Shown here: one piece after another, positions 20,825 to 30,160 of the stretch
Numbering within the stretch: position 1 is the first letter of the stretch
Layout of the letters: each line of letters begins with the position of its first letter
Source of the DNA: Sporothrix humicola
Taxonomy: Eukaryota > Ascomycota > Sordariomycetes > Ophiostomatales > Ophiostomataceae
Length of the DNA stretch: 64,000 nucleotides
Reading direction: 5' to 3'
Assembly: GCA_021396245.1 (NCBI GenBank)
Contig: WNYE01000017.1
Coordinates: 310,001 to 374,000, forward strand
The notes under the pieces: model-generated
Told to the model about the DNA's origin: nothing
Databases searched by the model: none
The model's input: only the letters and a program-made list of their open reading frames with translations
Program-made: the position numbers and the translations under genes

Positions 20825-22564
20825 TCATCTGGCATGCTCCTTCTCTTGCTGTTGTTGCAGTGTTTTCCGCGGCCAATCTGGGCAAATGTCGATGCGGTCT
20901 CGTGGCCACCAAAACTCGCAAAACAGGTATAACAGGTAGTCGATAACCACGCACAGACAGAACAGCTTGCCAGCCCAGATGCCGCAGCCGTAGTACCGCT
21001 TGAGGCGGTCGATCAGTGCAAAGCTCTGCACACCCGAGCGGCCTCGTGTCGCGCTCCAGCCGCCGGGAGTACCGCTGCCACTATTCCCTCCATTTCCGCT
21101 CGTCGCCATGTCGTAGCCGTAGAACTCGGCCTCGCTGATGGCGCCCGTGATGCCGTTGTAGACGCGCTCGGTGCGGGCGGCCACGTTGGTCCACGAGTAC
21201 ATGGCCTTGACCTGCTCGTGGAACCGCTCGGTGCGCACCTTGTTGGCCCGCAGAGCGGCAATGGCGCGGCCTGTGGCAGCCACCAAATCATCTTCTTCAG
21301 GCCGCGCAAATACGGTCATGTGCGACGGCAGCACCTCGGGGATACCGCCGACCTGTGTGCAGACAACATACAGGCCACAGCTGGCAGCTTCAACAATGAC
21401 TGTACCGAACGCCTCGGTCAGACTGGGGTGCAGGTAAATGTGGCCGCGGACCATGACGTCGCGGACGTCTTCATGGCGGACGGGGCCCAGCATTTCGACA
21501 CGGTCCTGGAGCACATTCTGCTCGATCATCTGCTTGAGGTCAATGGCCTTGGGGCCGGACCCGGCAATAATGAAACGGGTGTTGGGGTGGTTCTCGAGGA
21601 TGCGCGGAATGGCGGCGACGAGCAGATCTGTGCCCTTGTTGTAGAAGAGGCGGGAGATGACGACGATTGTGATGGGATCGTGGGGGCTCAGAAGGTGAGC
21701 GGGCGTGGGAGGAGAGGCTGCTTGGCTGACGAACGACGGCTTAGGTGGCGAGGTGCCGTTCTGTGTCGAGGAGGAAGAAGATGGCCGGTGGAGAGTCGGG
21801 TGTTGCGACAGCGGACCGCTTCCCGAAGCACCACCCGAGGCGCCTGCTGCTTGTGATGCCTGAAGTTGTGGAAGCTGGGCGCCACTCCCTGCAGCCTTGT
21901 TCCCTTGACTGGCCTGGCTGTCTTGGCTCGCATGTCGCCGATGGTGACGGTCTTGATATTGGGTTTGGAGGTGCTGCTGCTCTTCGGCCGACAGAGGCTT
22001 AAAGTTCTCGGCGACCACAGCGTTGGGAATCACCGACACCAGCAGCGGGTCGAGCGACGCCCGCAACACGGTGTTCTCTTTGCACGTGTGGCTCACGCAG
22101 ATGACGTGGTCCACGTCCGACAGGCCAAACTTGAGCAGCTTGTTGGCCAGAATGCTCGTAGCATCGGCGAAGCCAAACAGCGAGTGATCCGTGTAGACGG
22201 TGCGCAGGCCCATGGTGCGCGCGTGCAGGATGGCCTCGTGGCACAAGCTGCTCAGACTGGCGTGGCCGTGGACAATGTCGATTTGTTCGCGAATGACAAT
22301 GTTGCGGAACAGGGGAAAGAAGGAGAAGACGGTCGGGAAGGTCGTGGATCGGTAGATGACGAGAAAGGGGACGTGGTACACCTTGATTCCATTGGTCAGG
22401 TAGCGCACGCCCTTGCGGTCGCCGTACTCGTGCGTGATGATGACGACCTTGTGGCCGCGGTCGATGAGCTTGGACGCGACCTGGTAAATGTGACTTTCGA
22501 CGCCGCCGGGTTGCGGGAAGAAGAAGTCGCTGACCATGGCGATGTTGTACGTGCGGCGCGTCAT
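20825..22564 (-). CDS. gpi3: GPI3/PIG-A, phosphatidylinositol N-acetylglucosaminyltransferase catalytic subunit
   Basis: Single exon, 579 residues. GT4 glycosyltransferase that moves GlcNAc from UDP-GlcNAc to phosphatidylinositol at the ER, the first step of GPI-anchor synthesis (EC 2.4.1.198). Visible features: N-terminal VSDFFFPQPGGVESHIY, the GHASLSSL and YTDHSLFGF segments, VIPNAVV, SRLFYNKGTDLL, and the EX7E motif in EAFGTVIVEAASCG. A hydrophobic C-terminal segment at about 530-550 fits the family's single membrane anchor with a lumenal tail. About 100 Ser/Gln/Pro-rich residues (193-292) are inserted between the two Rossmann folds, which accounts for the length above the usual 450-490. 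Not likely to be inactivating, since all core motifs are intact. Confidence 0.95.
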   Translation of the reverse strand: MTRRTYNIAMVSDFFFPQPGGVESHIYQVASKLIDRGHKVVIITHEYGDRKGVRYLTNGIKVYHVPFLVIYRSTTFPTVFSFFPLFRNIVIREQIDIVHGHASLSSLCHEAILHARTMGLRTVYTDHSLFGFADATSILANKLLKFGLSDVDHVICVSHTCKENTVLRASLDPLLVSVIPNAVVAENFKPLSAEEQQHLQTQYQDRHHRRHASQDSQASQGNKAAGSGAQLPQLQASQAAGASGGASGSGPLSQHPTLHRPSSSSSTQNGTSPPKPSFVSQAASPPTPAHLLSPHDPITIVVISRLFYNKGTDLLVAAIPRILENHPNTRFIIAGSGPKAIDLKQMIEQNVLQDRVEMLGPVRHEDVRDVMVRGHIYLHPSLTEAFGTVIVEAASCGLYVVCTQVGGIPEVLPSHMTVFARPEEDDLVAATGRAIAALRANKVRTERFHEQVKAMYSWTNVAARTERVYNGITGAISEAEFYGYDMATSGNGGNSGSGTPGGWSATRGRSGVQSFALIDRLKRYYGCGIWAGKLFCLCVVIDYLLYLFCEFWWPRDRIDICPDWPRKTLQQQQEKEHAR

Positions 22565-23076
22565 GGTGGGCTATTTGGGGGTGGTGGTGTCTGGCCGCAG
22601 TGGCCGTGCAGGTAGGAGGGTTGCGGGATGTCGGGAGGTGGATGTTCGAATCGAAGTTTGCTTGTGGTCAAGATCGGATGGAGGCAGATCGAAGAGGTGA
22701 CGTTGACATTGAAGCTTACCGTGTCGTAGCGTACGCGATAGTGCACGGACCACGTGATGGTCAGGGGCAATGGCGGCAAAATGAGGCAAAGTTAAAGGCG
22801 CTTGTAGGCGTACCTGCCACTAGAACGACCCTAGAACGACAAATTACAGGCGGCGGAAGGAGCGATGAACTGCACTCATTCACATTGATGAGGAAGGAGA
22901 CAACATCGGATGCATAAAGAAAGAGCAATTGGCAAGAAAAGGGGTTGAGAAGCTGCCCAAGTTTGTGAAAATTTAAAAGTGAAATCAAAATTAAACATAC
23001 GCCTTACTTTTACAAATGCTATGAGTGTGCAAAAACGACGAAGACTATGTACAAGGTTTGTTTTTCTCCCCTTTCT
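22565..23076. other. Intergenic: GPI3 promoter and 3' flank of MurQ-kinase gene
   Basis: Contains the GPI3 upstream region, with CACGTG in accacgtgat near 22750. The remainder is AT-rich 3' flank. No gene seen. Confidence 0.5.
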
Positions 23077-25512
23077 CTATCTAAGGTCGGTGTTCATCTG
23101 GTGATCAGGAACGACTGTCTGGCTGGTCACTTGTTGGAGCAAAAAGGCCGTTGCCCAGTCTGTGGCACTTTTGACGACGACTGTCTTTTTGAAAACTGGC
23201 AAACCATGGCGCTCCCACGCCTCGAGGAACAGCTGACGATACGGAGCCAAGTTGAGCAGGGCACCAGACAAGACCAGCACATCAGACCCAGGCGTGCACA
23301 AGCGTGATTTTGCCAGAGGCTTTATGCGTGCGACGAGACTGGAGGCGGCGTCTTCAAGGATACCGAGGGCTTGAGCGTTTGGCTGTCTGTGTCCTTCAGC
23401 GTCCTTGTCGGGGAACGCTAGTGCGGTGACGACTCGCGAGACTTCGGCAATCTGGTGCTTGGGCTCGCGGTCCGAGTCGTGCAAGACGCGAGGCAGAAGC
23501 TGTGCAGCATCAGTGGCACCGAGAGCCCCGAGAACAGCCTTTTCAAGCTCGGATGCTTCTTCCACTGGGCCATCATTACGGCTCAATGCAGCCTCGTCAG
23601 CCCGCAGCTCCATGTCGCCAAGAACAGTTTGCAACGCTCGCCGGCCAACGTCAAAAGCACTGCCGTGATCACCGAGCAGATGACCCCAGCCGCCTGCACG
23701 ACTGACAGGCTCCACGGCACCGTCGGCCGTTTTGCGAAGTGCCACGGCCACGGACCCTGTTCCAGCAATGACGGACAGGCCGCCCTGCACATCGTCGTCG
23801 ATGCCGACACAGGCGCCCAGCAAAAGGGCATCACTTGTCAGACGGAAACTGCCGTCACGAGTCGAGACTGAGAGGAGTGCTTCGAGGCGGTATGCAAGTG
23901 CGTCCGGGTTGTACGAGTAGTGGAGGCCTGCAATGCCGGCCCATACTAGGGAGAAGAGAGGGAATGTGGTCTCGGGGACGAAGCTTTGCTGATCAGAGGA
24001 TCCCGTCCGGGCATTGCGCAGGCTTGTGAGGGCGCGTAGTGTTGCTGTCCGGATCTGTGCCACGAGCTCGTCGGGCGTCACACAATTTATATTGCACGCA
24101 CCGGCCTCGCCGTAGGCGACTTGTCCTGATTTTGAGGCCACCGCAACCTTGCAATGTGTGCCGCCGCCGTCGATGGCGAGGACAAGCTCATCGTCTTTGT
24201 CGAGCAGAAGAGAAGGGGGTGGCTGTGACAGGGCCAGGAATTTGTGGAAATGGCCGTGGACGCGCTCGAGGCGACCCTGGGCGGTTGTGAGATCGAGCCC
24301 GGAGACGGCCACGGCACAGGCCAGTTTGACGCTGGCGCCGCAGAGCTGGATGTGGGCGTCGATGGCTTCGTCTGCTTCTGGAGATAAAATATCTATCTTC
24401 TGTGGTTGTGATGGAGGTATTGATATGGAGGGAGATGAAGAGCTATTATTGCTTGTTTCTGCCCCCAACAGGAAGGCCGGCCGCGTACCGCAGACTTGCC
24501 GGAGGATACGCCGGCCACGCACACGCAGTTTGTGGTTGCGCACGCGCACGTCGAGCATCAGCCCGCGGTATGTCTTGCCGAGGCGCACCATCGTGATGGT
24601 GCTGATCATGTTGAGAATTTGTTTTGCGGCTGTGCCCGCTTTGAGGCGTGTGCTTCCAGCGACAAACTCGGGCCCTGTTAGTGCTGTGATCAAGTACTGC
24701 ACGCCCAAACGGCCGAATCCCGACGGCTGGCAGTTTGTGATGCCTGCTGTCAGAGCCCCAACATTTCGTGCCGCTTTCAGGGCGCCAAGCACAAACGGTG
24801 TGCGGCCAGACGCAGAAATCCCAATGACGGCATCGAGGGCTGTGGGCTGCATAGCCTCAAGTGCGGCAACCCCATTCGACTCTGAGTCCTCGGCTTCTTC
24901 GCGTGCTTGGACAACAGCACGGCTGCCACCGGCCACAAGAGCGATAAACTGGTCTGGGTCGGCCGAGAAAGTTGGGCCCAGCTCAGAGCAGTCCATGTAG
25001 GCAACACGCCCGCTGTTTCCAGCGCCGACATAAAAGACGCGGCCACCGGCCTGAACACGCTTGACGAGAGCATCGACAAGAGCCGAGATGACGGGAAGAG
25101 TGGTAGAGATGGCGGGCAGTACGCGAGATTCATGGTTGAGAAATTCGGCACACAGATCGGCCGTGCCAAGCGTGTCAATGCGGTCTGCCCATTCGGTGTC
25201 GCAGCTCTCGGTCTGCAGCTGGCCCAACAGCATTGTGTCTGCGGGTTCGACGGAGGCAGAGTCCGGCTCTTGGTCAGGGCCGGTGGATGTTGATGCAGGG
25301 GGAATGGCTGGTTCTGTGTGGCTTGTGTGGCCGTGGCCGCGGCCAGTATGATTGTGTCCACTCAATCCATTTTGGAGGCCACTCAGCATGGTTTGGAGTG
25401 CATCCTGCTCGAGGGATTGATTCTGATTTTCGAGGGGAAACTCCATGGCCTGGTCGCGGACGAGTCCAGACGGCCGGGAGCCACAGTCTGATAACGCAAT
25501 CGTAGCCAACAT
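23077..25512 (-). CDS. Fusion of MurQ-type N-acetylmuramate-6-phosphate etherase and BadF/NagK-type amino-sugar kinase
   Basis: Single exon, 811 residues. Residues about 97-430 are a MurQ-family SIS domain: YVGAGNSGRVAYMDCSELGP, AREEAEDS, GISASGRTPF, GPEFVAGSTRLKAGTAAKQ and a helical tail GASVKLACAVAVSGLD. Glu177 and Glu205 align with the two catalytic Glu of E. coli MurQ. Residues about 443-800 are a BadF/BadG-type kinase: LAIDGGGTHCKVAVAS, AGIAGLH, VIAGTGSVAVA, GGWGHLLGDHGSAFDVG. Together they could convert MurNAc + ATP to MurNAc-6-P and then to GlcNAc-6-P + D-lactate; MurK of Clostridium is a kinase of this type. Alternatively it phosphorylates GlcNAc and the SIS domain is regulatory, as in animal GCKR, a MurQ descendant. 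The N-terminal 90 residues are low complexity; Met94 is an alternative start. Divergent from the transporter gene. Confidence 0.88.
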   Translation of the reverse strand: MLATIALSDCGSRPSGLVRDQAMEFPLENQNQSLEQDALQTMLSGLQNGLSGHNHTGRGHGHTSHTEPAIPPASTSTGPDQEPDSASVEPADTMLLGQLQTESCDTEWADRIDTLGTADLCAEFLNHESRVLPAISTTLPVISALVDALVKRVQAGGRVFYVGAGNSGRVAYMDCSELGPTFSADPDQFIALVAGGSRAVVQAREEAEDSESNGVAALEAMQPTALDAVIGISASGRTPFVLGALKAARNVGALTAGITNCQPSGFGRLGVQYLITALTGPEFVAGSTRLKAGTAAKQILNMISTITMVRLGKTYRGLMLDVRVRNHKLRVRGRRILRQVCGTRPAFLLGAETSNNSSSSPSISIPPSQPQKIDILSPEADEAIDAHIQLCGASVKLACAVAVSGLDLTTAQGRLERVHGHFHKFLALSQPPPSLLLDKDDELVLAIDGGGTHCKVAVASKSGQVAYGEAGACNINCVTPDELVAQIRTATLRALTSLRNARTGSSDQQSFVPETTFPLFSLVWAGIAGLHYSYNPDALAYRLEALLSVSTRDGSFRLTSDALLLGACVGIDDDVQGGLSVIAGTGSVAVALRKTADGAVEPVSRAGGWGHLLGDHGSAFDVGRRALQTVLGDMELRADEAALSRNDGPVEEASELEKAVLGALGATDAAQLLPRVLHDSDREPKHQIAEVSRVVTALAFPDKDAEGHRQPNAQALGILEDAASSLVARIKPLAKSRLCTPGSDVLVLSGALLNLAPYRQLFLEAWERHGLPVFKKTVVVKSATDWATAFLLQQVTSQTVVPDHQMNTDLR

Positions 25513-25887
25513 GACTTAGCGTGGAGGGTGTGGTTGAGTATCGGTTTTCGCGGCCGTTCACGTCGATGGACTGGCTCCCGATTTAATACGACGTTGGTCG
25601 TGCGGCATTCTCGTGGGAAATGGTATCATCTGAGCTAACATGATATAGGAAATTGGAAAGCAGAGATTTTGTGTTGAGGAGTACCCAAGAAGACTTGAAA
25701 AGCATCGAGATGCGTCGATGTCACGGATGCCGGCAGTCTGTGGGTCGATGTTGAGGACGATACTCGACAGTGCTTCGTATACGATATGAATAACGTTGAA
25801 AACAACACGGGCACTTGTCGAGCCAAGAGGCCGCCGCACTTTGACAGACGTCAAAAATCCTGAAACGTGACGGATTGGAGATTATGG

Positions 25888-25899
25888 TTGCACGATAGC
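25888..25899 (+). promoter_or_regulatory. 12-bp repeated motif TTGCACGATAGC, copy 1
   Basis: An exact copy recurs at 26230-26241 on the same strand. Two identical 12-mers inside a 924-bp promoter are unlikely by chance. It may be a binding site for a regulator of both divergent genes. Confidence 0.4.
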
Positions 25900-25987
25900 C
25901 GAGCCGGGGTGTGGCCCGGATGTCGTTCTTGGTGCGCATTCTGCACGCAGTTGACCGTGTAACACTAAACTGCGACTAACACCGGAA

Positions 25988-26013
25988 GGCGGCCGAGCGA
26001 CATCCGGCGGCCG
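25988..26013. promoter_or_regulatory. Pair of GGCGGCCG boxes, 18 bp apart
   Basis: GGCGGCCG occurs at 25988-25995 and 26006-26013. Each contains the palindrome CGGCCG and several CGG/CCG triplets, the half-sites of Zn2Cys6 factors. A CGG-rich site here would fit control by the nearby double-cluster factor, but this is inference. Confidence 0.35.
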
Positions 26014-26229
26014 CGAATTGGGAGAATGATGTGATGGCGCCGTCTGAGACATTTGACTCTTTTGGGAAGTCTTGGCTCCAATTTTTTTCAACGTCCACAG
26101 GGACAAGTGCAGAAACCACGACCACGAGATAGCAAACTTTCTTTTCGTGGCCTCGTCTCCTCAATCTCCTCAACGACCCCAGTCTCCTCTTTCCTCTTTT
26201 CGTCTTCTCCTTCTCCTCATTTCGCACGA

Positions 26230-26241
26230 TTGCACGATAGC
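26230..26241 (+). promoter_or_regulatory. 12-bp repeated motif TTGCACGATAGC, copy 2
   Basis: Identical to 25888-25899. It lies 32 bp upstream of the transporter TATA box and overlaps further partial copies (GCACGAT at 26224, GATTGCAC at 26248). Confidence 0.4.
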
Positions 26242-26270
26242 AATTGCGATTGCACACGACAAGTCAGAAT

Positions 26271-26280
26271 ATATAAAAAT
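26271..26280 (+). promoter_or_regulatory. TATA box of the transporter gene
   Basis: ATATATAAAA-type sequence about 160 bp upstream of the start codon at 26437. A clear TATA box is often seen at inducible rather than housekeeping fungal genes. Confidence 0.55.
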
Positions 26281-26436
26281 GCAGTGACATCTCGCATGGG
26301 CCAAAGACGGGGTCCAGGTCCAGGTCCAGCAAGTCGCGGCGTCTGTCTTTGAGCGCTCTGTCGATCATTTATATCCAACCTTTAACCATTCTCATCACCT
26401 CTAATTTTCTTTCTTTATCCATCAACCCCCTTCAAC

Positions 26437-27891
26437 ATGTCCTCCAACACCTTTCTGGAGGCGCCTCGGGCGCATGGCTTCTTCCACCGCCTTCAGCACG
26501 ACCCGTGGTTCCAGATCGGGCTCATCTCGTTCATCTCGTTCTGCAACCCGGGCATGTACAATGCGCTGACGGGCATGGGCGGCTCGGGCCAGGTCAACAG
26601 CACGGTGGCGGCCAACTCGAACGTGGCGACGCACGCGGCCACTGCGGCTGCCGCTCTGCTGCTTGTGGGCGCCTTTTACAAGTACATGGGCCCGCGTGTG
26701 TCGCTGCTGATCGGCGGCTGGACCTATGCGCTGTATGCCGGCGCACTGCTCAACTACAACCGCACGGGTAACGGTGCTTTCGTCATTGCGGCGGGTGCAC
26801 TGCTCGGTCTTGGAGCTGCCTTCTTTTGGGTCGCCCAGGGCACAATGATGGTGACGTACACGGACGACCGGACACGCGGCCGTGCGATTGGCCTGTTTTG
26901 GATTGTGTTCAACCTGGGCGGCGCCGTGGGCTCGCTGGCCAGTTTCGGCTTGAACTTCCACTCGTCGTCGGGGACGGTGACGGACTCGACGTATATCGCC
27001 TACACGGTGATTATGCTCTTTGGCTGGGCTCTCTCGATCTTGGCTGTGCCGGCTGAGTCGCTGTCCGAGAGATACAACGGCGCCCGTCTCACGGAAACCT
27101 CGCAAAAGATAACATGGGCCCACCTGCGCCGTTCTTTGGTGCAGACATTGCGCATTGTGGTTGACTGGCGCGTCGCCTGTCTCTATCCCATGTTTTACAA
27201 CGCCAACATCTTTTACTCGTACCAGCAAAACGACGTCAACGGCCTCATCTTTAATCTGAGGACCCGCGCCCTGAACGGCGCCCTCTACTGGATCGCCCAA
27301 ATGTTCGGCGGCCTCTTCATGGGCGCCGTCCTCGACTGGACCCGGCTCGGCGGCCGTCCGCGCCGCGCCCTCGTCGGCTGGGCCGTGCTTTTTGTCACCG
27401 GCATGGCCGTCTGGGGCGCCGGCTACAAGTTCCAGGGCTGGGCCGACGCCCGCCTCGCCCGCGGCCTTAAACAGACCGTCGACTACACCCAGACCAGCAC
27501 CGCCGCCGGTCCCATGCTTCTGTATTTCTTTTACGGCATGTACGACGCTCTGTACCAGGGTTTCTGCTACTGGATCATTGGCGCACAGTCGCACAGCCCG
27601 ACGGTCAACGCCGTCATCGTCGGCACCTACTCGGCCCTCAAACCCGCCGGCGGCGCCATGGCGTGGCGCATCAATGCCGAGGGCGTGTCTGCGCGCACGC
27701 AGTTCTACATGAACTGGGGCCTGACGATGGCCAGTCTCGTGGTCGCCGTGCCGAGCGTGCTGTCGGTCCGCAAGTCGATTGACGAGCAGGAGCTGGCGGC
27801 CGTGGACAAGGAGGACGAGGTGGATGCACATGAGGCTACGAAAGAGGCCAAGACGGTCGAGGCTGAGACGGAGGTGGAGGCCAAGGTGTAG
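26437..27891 (+). CDS. UNC93-like / major-facilitator membrane transporter
   Basis: Single exon, 484 residues, start in the good context CAACATG. About eleven or twelve hydrophobic segments alternate with short loops. The N-terminal FQIGLISFISFCNPGMYNAL and the segment GRAIGLFWIVFNLGGAVGSL are typical of the fungal UNC93/DUF895 branch of the MFS. The tail after residue 445 is a charged cytoplasmic Glu/Val/Lys stretch. Substrates of fungal members are not established. It shares its promoter with the MurQ-kinase fusion and converges on a secreted glycosidase-like gene, so uptake of an amino sugar or a disaccharide is a reasonable guess, not a demonstrated function. Confidence 0.85.
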   Translation: MSSNTFLEAPRAHGFFHRLQHDPWFQIGLISFISFCNPGMYNALTGMGGSGQVNSTVAANSNVATHAATAAAALLLVGAFYKYMGPRVSLLIGGWTYALYAGALLNYNRTGNGAFVIAAGALLGLGAAFFWVAQGTMMVTYTDDRTRGRAIGLFWIVFNLGGAVGSLASFGLNFHSSSGTVTDSTYIAYTVIMLFGWALSILAVPAESLSERYNGARLTETSQKITWAHLRRSLVQTLRIVVDWRVACLYPMFYNANIFYSYQQNDVNGLIFNLRTRALNGALYWIAQMFGGLFMGAVLDWTRLGGRPRRALVGWAVLFVTGMAVWGAGYKFQGWADARLARGLKQTVDYTQTSTAAGPMLLYFFYGMYDALYQGFCYWIIGAQSHSPTVNAVIVGTYSALKPAGGAMAWRINAEGVSARTQFYMNWGLTMASLVVAVPSVLSVRKSIDEQELAAVDKEDEVDAHEATKEAKTVEAETEVEAKV

Positions 27892-28301
27892 TGGGTGGAC
27901 ACGCCGCCTTCAATGGATGCTGTGTAATGATTGTCTCATGGGATGTCTACTAAGTCGATTCTTGAGAGATGTAGCTGTACATAATTAATACAACCAACAA
28001 ACATTTTCTTGGCAGATCAAGACTGTCTTTATCGTGTAGTAAGGAGTGTTCACATGTCCATATCGTTCATTCAATTTTACAGGCCTCAAACCATGTCAAT
28101 TCACCTTAGGGCTACTAATTACCTATCAACTTAGCGATTAAAAAGCAAGTCACCCCATAAGCATGTCAATTAATGGTATTTAATGCTGCATTGCTCGCAA
28201 TATTTACGTGTGTCTTGTACTTCTAATATATACCATTATCAACCCTACGACAGCCCCAACCAGCCCCAAAGTCTATGATATGCCTTCACTTCGTCAGTTC
28301 T
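27892..28301. other. Convergent 3' region, transporter / secreted glycosidase-like
   Basis: AT-rich, with AATTAATAC and similar polyadenylation-type sequence. No gene seen. Confidence 0.5.
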
Positions 28302-29111
28302 CTACAGACCCGAGAACACTTGCGCACCAGGCAGTGTTGGCTGCCCATTGTACAGTCCGTACAGCGTCGACAAGAAGTTGCGCGTCGCGTTGAGCCACGG
28401 CTGCTGGCCGGCGGTGGCCTGGCACGCGTCGTTGCAGACGGCGTGGTTCTTGCCGCCCCAGACAATAAAGCCGGCCAGCTTGTCGTTGAGGGACGCCAGA
28501 TAGCTGAGCTCCTGCTGCCACAGGTCGACGGGAAAAAAGGAGTAGTTGCCGTGGTACTGCGGCCAGGTGTAGGGCACGATCGGCACGGAGCTGTCGATGG
28601 CGTTGGCGGTGGCGATGACGGTCGTCAGCGAGCTCTTCCAGGTCGAAAAGCTGCTGGTAAAAGTGTAGGCTGAGGGGAAGAAGGCCGTGGGCGTGTGGTT
28701 GGCAATGAGAGACCGGTAATGGTCGTACAGGTTTGTATTGGTATTGCCCACCAGGCCGTACCAGCCGACGACCGAGTTGGGCGGGAGGACCTGGGCGGCC
28801 CATGTCTGGAGGGTGGACAGCCACTCGAGATTCTGGTCGGCCGTGTTGGCATTGTTAAAGTAGAGCTGTTCGCAGTCGAGCACGAGCGGGTAGCCCGGGT
28901 AGGTGATCCATTGGCGGACGGTGTCCTTCCAGGCTGCTTCGGATGGCAGAGAGCCGCCGGCCAGCAGCGGGATGCACGCGTAGTTGGGGATCCAGTTGAT
29001 GTTGGACGTGCCAAAGCCAATGGTCGTGTTGACATAGGCCGTGTTGTCAAAGACGCGGAACGCCGACGCCGAGACGGCCAGACCCGCGGAGGCAAGAACA
29101 GAAAGCTTCAT
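28302..29111 (-). CDS. Small secreted GH18/GH56-like putative glycosidase
   Basis: I start at 29111, where MKLSVLASAGLAVSASA gives a clean signal peptide with cleavage after Ala17; the frame extends further upstream but would bury it. The product has 269 residues. The order of features recalls GH18/GH56 TIM barrels: a beta-strand-like LVLDCEQLY with Asp79-x-Glu81, VVGWYGL (Trp117), FPSAYTF, PIVPYTWPQYH, and a final GFIVWGG (Trp218) like the last strand of hyaluronidases and chitinases. Four Cys (46, 80, 227-231 region) could form two disulfides, and N-x-S/T sites occur at Asn28, 138, 189 and near the C terminus. Enzymes of those families cleave next to 2-acetamido sugars. Assignment is from motif order only; the precise family and activity are uncertain. 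Confidence 0.6.
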   Translation of the reverse strand: MKLSVLASAGLAVSASAFRVFDNTAYVNTTIGFGTSNINWIPNYACIPLLAGGSLPSEAAWKDTVRQWITYPGYPLVLDCEQLYFNNANTADQNLEWLSTLQTWAAQVLPPNSVVGWYGLVGNTNTNLYDHYRSLIANHTPTAFFPSAYTFTSSFSTWKSSLTTVIATANAIDSSVPIVPYTWPQYHGNYSFFPVDLWQQELSYLASLNDKLAGFIVWGGKNHAVCNDACQATAGQQPWLNATRNFLSTLYGLYNGQPTLPGAQVFSGL

Positions 29112-30160
29112 TGCGTGGGGAGAGGAGATGAAGATGGAGTGATTTGAGCATGTGGTTTTTTTGTTGTTGCTGGAGCTGGAGTTGCACTCTCTTGTCAATG
29201 TCTTTTATATCGGACAGGAGCTGGCACGCAATATCTCGTCAAGGTGTCGAAAGCCTGTTTGCTGTGCTTTGTCTGTCGGCTTCCCTTTTCCTTGTCTCTT
29301 GTCGTCTTCCCTCGTCTCTGAAGCCCTGCTTATTGTCAACAATCCCTGCGATATCTTGACAGCGGTTCCTGACTTGTGATTTGTGACTTCTCACTAGAGA
29401 CTTCTCAATCACGACAAAGGATCTCGGTCTTCTCCGCAACGGTCAAGACAAGCTCTTGCACTCGGTCTCACTTGTTCCTGTTGAGGCGTTCCTTAAGTGT
29501 CTCTGGCGCTGCCGAGATCCGAAGGTGCAGTAGTGGTGGTGGTAGTGCAGCCCGGAAGGTCTTGGCCTTGCGTCTTGGCTTTTTGGATCTGAGTCGTTCG
29601 TTTTCGGGTCTTTTTCAGTTTCTTGAGCTCCAGTCGTTTTTTTCTTTCTTTTTTGGTAGTCTTGGTCGACTCGTTTTCAGTAGCAGTCTTGGGCAGTTTT
29701 TGCGATCTTTGGCGATCTTTTGGCACCAAACTTGCACCGAGATTCGCTCGATTGCGGTGTTAGACCAAGTCCTAGTGAAGCGTTAGCACGAATCTTTGTC
29801 CGGAATCCCGACTTTTTTTTCGTCCCATCTCCTGTCCTCATTTTTCGATACTCTATTTCAACCTCGATTTTCTTTTCTTCTGACCCTCTTTTTCTCCATC
29901 TGACCCCGTCTTGTCTCCTCTTGTCTCCTCTTCTCCATGGCGACAATGCGGAGAACGATCGCGTGCTGACCTCGAGCTTAATTGAAGCTTGTTTCCTCTC
30001 TTTGTCGTTCGTCTGACGAGGTTGTCTGATATCGTCGCTTGTCGCTGTTTCTTCCCATCCGGATCGTCGCCGAGAACACGAGACACAACAACCACCGGAA
30101 CGCATCTCGCACCCCCTTTACACCTTCCCCCCCTTTTTATTGACTCCAGCGGATGGCGAG
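29112..30160. other. Divergent intergenic region, secreted protein / double Zn2Cys6 factor
   Basis: Contains both promoters. The regulator side is strongly CT-rich from 29800 on. The 136-codon plus-strand frame at 29376-29786 is not protein-like. I found no exact copy of the 12-mer present in the transporter promoter. Confidence 0.5.

Larger units (their letters stand above)
25513..26436. other. Shared divergent promoter region, MurQ-kinase / transporter
   Basis: The 924-bp interval carries a repeated 12-mer, a pair of GGCGGCCG boxes and a strong TATA box, listed separately. No gene seen. Confidence 0.65.

Noticed and set aside
22640..22660. GTTCGAATC considered as a tRNA T-loop
   Set aside because: No acceptor stem or anticodon arm can be formed around it; it lies in the GPI3 upstream region.
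26422..27831. 469-codon minus-strand open frame
   Set aside because: Fully antisense to the UNC93-like transporter; Arg/His/Val-rich composition is that of a GC-rich shadow frame, with no family resemblance.
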